In this document: positions 21,561 to 24,859 of the stretch, piece by piece
How positions within the stretch are numbered: the first letter of the stretch is position 1
How the letters are laid out: each line of letters starts with the position of its first letter
Source of the DNA: VGCC01 sp040381195
Lineage (GTDB): Bacteria; Actinomycetota; Actinomycetes; S36-B12
Assembly (NCBI GenBank): GCA_040381195.1
Contig: JBEIHR010000017.1
Location: 1 to 24,859, forward strand
Reading direction: 5' to 3'
DNA: 24,859 bases
Made by a program: the position numbers and the translations under genes
Notes under the pieces: model-generated
Told to the model about the DNA's origin: nothing
Database searches by the model: none
What the model saw: only the letters and a program-made list of their open reading frames with translations

Positions 21561-22678
21561 ACCGGTCGGCCCTTCCACTGCGTGGTGCCCGCGCGCCGGC
21601 GCTTCCAGGAGAGGCCGGTGAGGAAAGCGAATGCAGCGATGGACACGGGGTGGGCGAGGGGATCGGGGGCGCCTCGTGTCACACACGGCTCACCGGTGCG
21701 ACGTGCGACGAGTTCGCGTCCGATGACTCCGGCGGTGTAGCCCAGTGCACCCCAACGGCGCGTGCGAGCATCGCGGGAGACCATTCCCACCGCGGGGAGG
21801 GTGTAGGTGCAGACGAGGAAGGACGTGGCGATCACACTGCCAGCGAGGCTGCCGAAGGCGTCCCACAGCGACTTCGTGTAGCCATCGATCATCTCCTGAT
21901 CCGTGGCATACATCCGACAGGATGCGACACCGGAACCATCGGCGGTGATCGCCCGACCGCCCGCAGTTCTGATCGCTCGCATCAGCGCGATGTCCTCGAG
22001 TACCTCGGCGCTCACCGCGGCGTGACCGTCGATGCGGTGGTAGGCACCGGCGTCGAAAACGAGGAATTGCCCGTTCGCCGCGGAGAGTGACGGCCACTGG
22101 GATGCCTCGGCCCATCCGAGTGGCACCGTCGTCGCCCATGACCAGGGAACAAGGGGTTGCACGAGACGCTGGAGAGGAGTGGGTGCATCAATGCGCGGAT
22201 AGGGCGCCACGAGGTCGAGTCCGAGGCTGCGCAGCAGGTGGATCCCGCCGGCGACTGCGCCCGGCTCCAGGCGGACGTCCGCGTCGAGGAACACCAGCAC
22301 GCTCCCGGACGCATGCTCGGCGAGGCGCGCGCACGCCCAAGGTTTGCCCAGCCACCCGTCGGGCGGGGAGTCATCGGGAGCGTGGATGACCGTGAGTCGC
22401 GGGTCGTGGATCGCATCGAGGATTGCACCGGTTCCATCGGTTGATCCGTCGTCGAGGACGACCACCTGCAACTTCTCGATTCCCGTCTGACCGAGCGCAT
22501 CTCGCACCGTCTGTTCGACGTTCCTCGCCTCATTCCGTGCGGGGATGAGAATGCTCACTGACTCTGCGACATCGGGTGCGGTAGCGGGAAGCGATCGCAG
22601 GCGGGTGAGGTTGTAGGCCGTGTGCGCGGTGAGTCCGAGCGCGACCAGCGATGCCGCCCGCACCAGGGAGTGGCTCAC
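21557..22678 (-). CDS. Family 2 glycosyltransferase, probable carotenoid glycosyltransferase (CruG-like)
   Basis: 373 residues. One N-terminal hydrophobic helix (about 5-22) is followed by a GT-A domain: VSILIPARNEARN, VVVLDDGSTDGTG (Asp76/77), DGWLGKPWACARLA and the metal-binding VFLDADVRLEPGAV (DAD 132-134). Two or more membrane segments close the C-terminus (GSVIATSFLVCTYTLPAVGM; HPVSIAAFAFLTGL). This shape resembles carotenoid glycosyltransferases CrtQ and CruG. GTG 22678 overlaps the cruF stop (GTGA) and its own stop overlaps the crtD-like start, so three proteins are made from one coupled unit. The acceptor is predicted to be the hydroxyl introduced by CruF. The sugar donor is unknown. 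The open frame extends upstream to 23026, but that part lies inside cruF. Confidence 0.85.
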   Translation of the reverse strand: MSHSLVRAASLVALGLTAHTAYNLTRLRSLPATAPDVAESVSILIPARNEARNVEQTVRDALGQTGIEKLQVVVLDDGSTDGTGAILDAIHDPRLTVIHAPDDSPPDGWLGKPWACARLAEHASGSVLVFLDADVRLEPGAVAGGIHLLRSLGLDLVAPYPRIDAPTPLQRLVQPLVPWSWATTVPLGWAEASQWPSLSAANGQFLVFDAGAYHRIDGHAAVSAEVLEDIALMRAIRTAGGRAITADGSGVASCRMYATDQEMIDGYTKSLWDAFGSLAGSVIATSFLVCTYTLPAVGMVSRDARTRRWGALGYTAGVIGRELVARRTGEPCVTRGAPDPLAHPVSIAAFAFLTGLSWKRRRAGTTQWKGRPV

Positions 22679-23475
22679 CACCGGGGCTGTGTCCAGAGGC
22701 GCCACAACCACGGCACGATCACGAGACCCATGCAGATCCCTCCCCACGCGGCAACCCCCGGCCACCCGAAGAAGACCGCGGCAGCCAGGATGTTGGAGAA
22801 GTAGATCCACAGCAGCATCGCGTTGGGAACCGAGTCGTTGACCACCTTGCGCTTCAGTCGATCCAGGACCCATATCAGCGCGATCGAGGACAGCAACCAT
22901 CCGAGGAAGTTCTGCAGCGGGATTCCGGGGATCCCCGGCAACGTCCAACCGATCTCGTTCCAGATCCAGTATTTCTCGCTGACCATCTGCGGATCGAGGA
23001 AGAGATCCCAGGACGCCAAGAGCCATCCACCGATGAATGCGGTGCCGAAGGACGTCGTGGAGAGACGCTGGGCGGCGAGGAGAACCGGGTAGGCCATCAT
23101 CGACCAGGCCATCGGGATCAGGATCGGTACACCGAAGAGGGCAGGGCCAAGGAGGCCCGTGTAGCTGTAATCACCGAAGGGGAACTTCGTCATGGTGCCG
23201 AGAAACTCGATTCCCCAGCCGAAGGCCAGGGTGATGGCCGCATAACCCGCGGCCCAGGAGAGTCCCCGGTAGAGATACGCGTGGGTGAGTGAGGCGCAGA
23301 AGAACGTGACGACGGTGAGTGCAGTCAGGCCGAGTCGGACATTCCCGCTCACGAGGATCCAGAGGATCTGACCGAACACGGTCAGCCCAGCGAACGCCCA
23401 GGGGAGGGCGCGCACCCAACCAGCAGGACCGCGATTGCGGTCCGAGTGCGGCCCCGAGTACACCCGGACACTCAT
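22675..23475 (-). CDS. cruF: Carotenoid 1',2'-hydratase (CruF, carotenoid biosynthesis protein family)
   Basis: A 266-residue polytopic membrane protein with about seven hydrophobic segments. It carries the family's signature blocks: GWGIEFLGTMTKFPFGDYSYT (residues 86-106; Glu90, PFG), LFGVPILIPMAWSMMAYP, SWDLFLDPQMV (155-165, acidic Asp pair) and GIPLQNFLGWLL (184-195). CruF of Deinococcus and cyanobacteria, and the halophilic archaeal homologue, add water across the terminal C1'=C2' bond of an acyclic psi end. A hydratase thus implies that at least one end of the carotenoid stays uncyclised. ATG 23475 heads the operon, coupled by GTGA overlap to the glycosyltransferase. The gap to the divergent decarboxylase gene is 21 bases. 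Confidence 0.92.
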   Translation of the reverse strand: MSVRVYSGPHSDRNRGPAGWVRALPWAFAGLTVFGQILWILVSGNVRLGLTALTVVTFFCASLTHAYLYRGLSWAAGYAAITLAFGWGIEFLGTMTKFPFGDYSYTGLLGPALFGVPILIPMAWSMMAYPVLLAAQRLSTTSFGTAFIGGWLLASWDLFLDPQMVSEKYWIWNEIGWTLPGIPGIPLQNFLGWLLSSIALIWVLDRLKRKVVNDSVPNAMLLWIYFSNILAAAVFFGWPGVAAWGGICMGLVIVPWLWRLWTQPRW

Positions 23476-23483
23476 GCTCAGGA

Positions 23484-23489
23484 AGCATA
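23484..23489 (-). promoter_or_regulatory. Candidate -10 box for the cruF operon
   Basis: TATGCT on the minus strand, 8 bases before ATG 23475, so the transcript would be leaderless or have a 1-2 base leader. The box lies in the 21-base gap shared with the divergent decarboxylase gene. Confidence 0.42.
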
Positions 23490-23496
23490 GGTGGCG

Positions 23497-24859
23497 ATGT
23501 CCCGTGACCTATCCGAGTGGCTGCCGCGCATCGTCGCGGCCATCGAGGAATGGGAGGACTCCTACGGCCCCTTCACACCCTTCGCCCGCGCAGGCATCGG
23601 CGGTCATGAGGCCCTCATCGAGGAGTACCTGGGTCGTCTGACGGGGGACATGTATCCGTTCTTCCACCCGCACTACGCGGGGCAGATGCTCAAACCCCCG
23701 CACCAGATCGCCGTACTCGGCTATCTGGCGGCGATGTTGATCAATCCGAATAACCATGCACTCGATGGCGGTCCGGCCACCGGGCGCATGGAGAAAGAGG
23801 TGGTCGCCGACCTCGCGACGATGGTGGGGTTCGGGGTGCACCTGGGACACCTCACGTCCAGTGGAACGATCGCCAACCTCGAGGCACTGTGGGTGGGTCG
23901 CAGGGAACGGCCGGGAACCGCGATCGCCGTGAGTGCCGATGCCCACTACACACACACGCGCATGGCCGAGGTGCTGGGCATCGACTCGGTGGTGGTTCCG
24001 ACCGACGAACACGGCCGTATGTCCCTGACCGAGCTGGAGCAGATCCTCCGCACGCACAGCATCGGAACGGTTGTTGCAACGCTGGGCACCACAGGTCTCG
24101 GCGCCGTGGATCCGCTCGATCAGATCATCCCGATCGCTCGGGAACACGGTGCACGCGTGCATGTCGATGCCGCCTACGGAGGTTTCTTCCGCATCATCGC
24201 CGATGACCTGGGCGACGTGGCACCTGCATTCGCCGCCATGGGGGACGCGGACTCGATCGTCATCGACCCGCACAAGCACGGACTGCAGCCGTACGGGTGC
24301 GGTGCGGTGCTCTTCTCCGATCCAACTGTCGGGCGCCACTACAGCCACGACTCGCCTTACACCTACTTCACCTCCGACGAATTGCACCTGGGTGAGATCT
24401 CCCTGGAGTGCAGTCGTGCCGGTGCATCCGCTGGAGCTCTCTGGTTGACATTGCGCGCTTTCCCGCTCAGTGCCGATGGACTCGGCGCATTCCTACGTCC
24501 GTGTCTGGCTGCTGCGCGCACGTTCCACGGTTTGCTCGAGACAGACCGCTACCTACAGGCTGCGCAATCACCCGACCTCGACATCGTCTGCTACCTCACG
24601 CGACGTGATTCGATGGCGGCGGTGGACCGGGACACCTCCGCGATCTTCACCGAACTCGCGCACTCAGCCACGCGGGAGCAGGTGCACCTTGCGACCTACG
24701 GCATGCACGCCGACGCTCTCGCCGAGCGGGGCATCACACTCACCAGGGACCAAGCTGCTGCGCGGATTCTGCGCAGCGTCTTCATGAAACCCGAACATGA
24801 GGCTGCGATAACCGAGATTCATTCGCGGATCTCACGCGTCGCCAGCCATAGCATGACGC
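23497..24859 (+). CDS. Group II PLP-dependent amino-acid decarboxylase, 3' end outside window
   Basis: The frame is open from ATG 23497 to the window edge (454 residues seen, no stop). It is a fold-type I decarboxylase. The N-terminal substrate-side segment has HPHYAGQMLKPP and NPNNHALDGGPATGRMEKE, then LTSSGTIANLEAL (cofactor phosphate), SADAHYTHTRM (His stacking on the PLP ring), HVDAAYGGFF (Asp224 to the pyridine nitrogen) and DPHKHG (Lys260, Schiff base). The group includes tyrosine, glutamate, diaminobutyrate and aromatic amino-acid decarboxylases; the substrate is not determined here. Related proteins are often labelled tyrosine decarboxylase. GTG 23491, in frame, is an alternative start. 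No ribosome site or TAnnnT box is clear. It is divergent from cruF and shares its 21-base promoter gap. Confidence 0.88.
   Translation, partial: MSRDLSEWLPRIVAAIEEWEDSYGPFTPFARAGIGGHEALIEEYLGRLTGDMYPFFHPHYAGQMLKPPHQIAVLGYLAAMLINPNNHALDGGPATGRMEKEVVADLATMVGFGVHLGHLTSSGTIANLEALWVGRRERPGTAIAVSADAHYTHTRMAEVLGIDSVVVPTDEHGRMSLTELEQILRTHSIGTVVATLGTTGLGAVDPLDQIIPIAREHGARVHVDAAYGGFFRIIADDLGDVAPAFAAMGDADSIVIDPHKHGLQPYGCGAVLFSDPTVGRHYSHDSPYTYFTSDELHLGEISLECSRAGASAGALWLTLRAFPLSADGLGAFLRPCLAAARTFHGLLETDRYLQAAQSPDLDIVCYLTRRDSMAAVDRDTSAIFTELAHSATREQVHLATYGMHADALAERGITLTRDQAAARILRSVFMKPEHEAAITEIHSRISRVASHSMT

Noticed and set aside
21561..21686. N-terminal extension of the crtD-like protein to 21686
   Set aside because: The FAD-binding loop begins right after ATG 21560, and the extension lies inside the glycosyltransferase gene with low-complexity Arg/Pro/His content.
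22679..23026. N-terminal extension of the glycosyltransferase to 23026
   Set aside because: This part lies within cruF in another frame and has no glycosyltransferase features; the GTGA overlap at 22675-22678 gives a natural start.
1..24859. Mobile elements, CRISPR arrays, tRNA or rRNA genes, riboswitches
   Set aside because: No transposase, integrase, inverted terminal repeat, regularly spaced repeat or recognisable structural RNA was found, and no intergenic space is large enough for most of them.

Overview
The window reads as a gene-dense, high-GC actinobacterial chromosome segment. Twenty-three protein genes (the first cut at its 5' side, the last at its 3' side) fill almost every base. 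GTG starts are common, TAG stops are frequent, and no intergenic gap exceeds about 110 bases. The gene content (NlpC/P60 endopeptidase, FadD-type acyl-CoA ligase, SRPBCC proteins, ROK glucokinase, PlsC, class II DAHP synthase, PASTA-type Ser/Thr kinase, prenyl diphosphate synthase beside metF) matches, from memory, the conserved neighbourhood around Rv2172c-Rv2190c of Mycobacterium tuberculosis and the SCO2101-SCO2131 region of Streptomyces coelicolor. The tight packing suggests a streamlined, perhaps aquatic, actinomycete; that last step is inference. No tRNA, rRNA, CRISPR, insertion sequence or phage gene was seen.

Layout. 1-182: tail of an NlpC/P60 wall hydrolase. 179-1975 (-): long-chain acyl-CoA ligase. 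2080-5644 (+): SRPBCC protein, metallophosphoesterase, second SRPBCC protein, two unrecognised genes, then ROK glucokinase. 5641-6752 (-): small membrane protein and serine esterase. 6803-7543 (+): PlsC acyltransferase. 7540-9030 (-): glycerol kinase. 9098-12366 (+): phosphofructokinase with a pyrophosphate-type active site, class II DAHP synthase, a shortened Ada sensor and an O6-methylguanine methyltransferase. 12393-14787 (-): four-PASTA Ser/Thr kinase and a NadR-type nucleoside kinase. 14808-23475: carotenoid genes in three transcription units (crtYc-crtYd on +, crtE-crtI-crtB on -, crtD-like/GT2/cruF on -) arranged around metF (+). 23497-end (+): a group II PLP decarboxylase, incomplete.

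How it fits together. CrtE, CrtB and CrtI should make lycopene; the CrtYc/CrtYd heterodimer should cyclise it. The cruF-GT2-crtD-like operon should hydrate an acyclic end, desaturate next to it and glycosylate it. The simplest predicted product is a monocyclic (gamma-carotene-derived) carotenoid glycoside of the myxoxanthophyll/phleixanthophyll type, encoded within one housekeeping block. The other genes supply central metabolism: hexose phosphorylation, a probably reversible PPi-linked glycolytic step, glycerol entry, phosphatidic acid synthesis, fatty-acid activation and the first shikimate step.

Two sequence-level patterns stand out. Five of the six convergent gene pairs end in one shared CTAG, so each stop codon lies inside the other. 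Many transcription-unit starts have a TAnnnT box exactly 6 bases before the start codon (TAGGCT three times), which implies widespread leaderless transcription.
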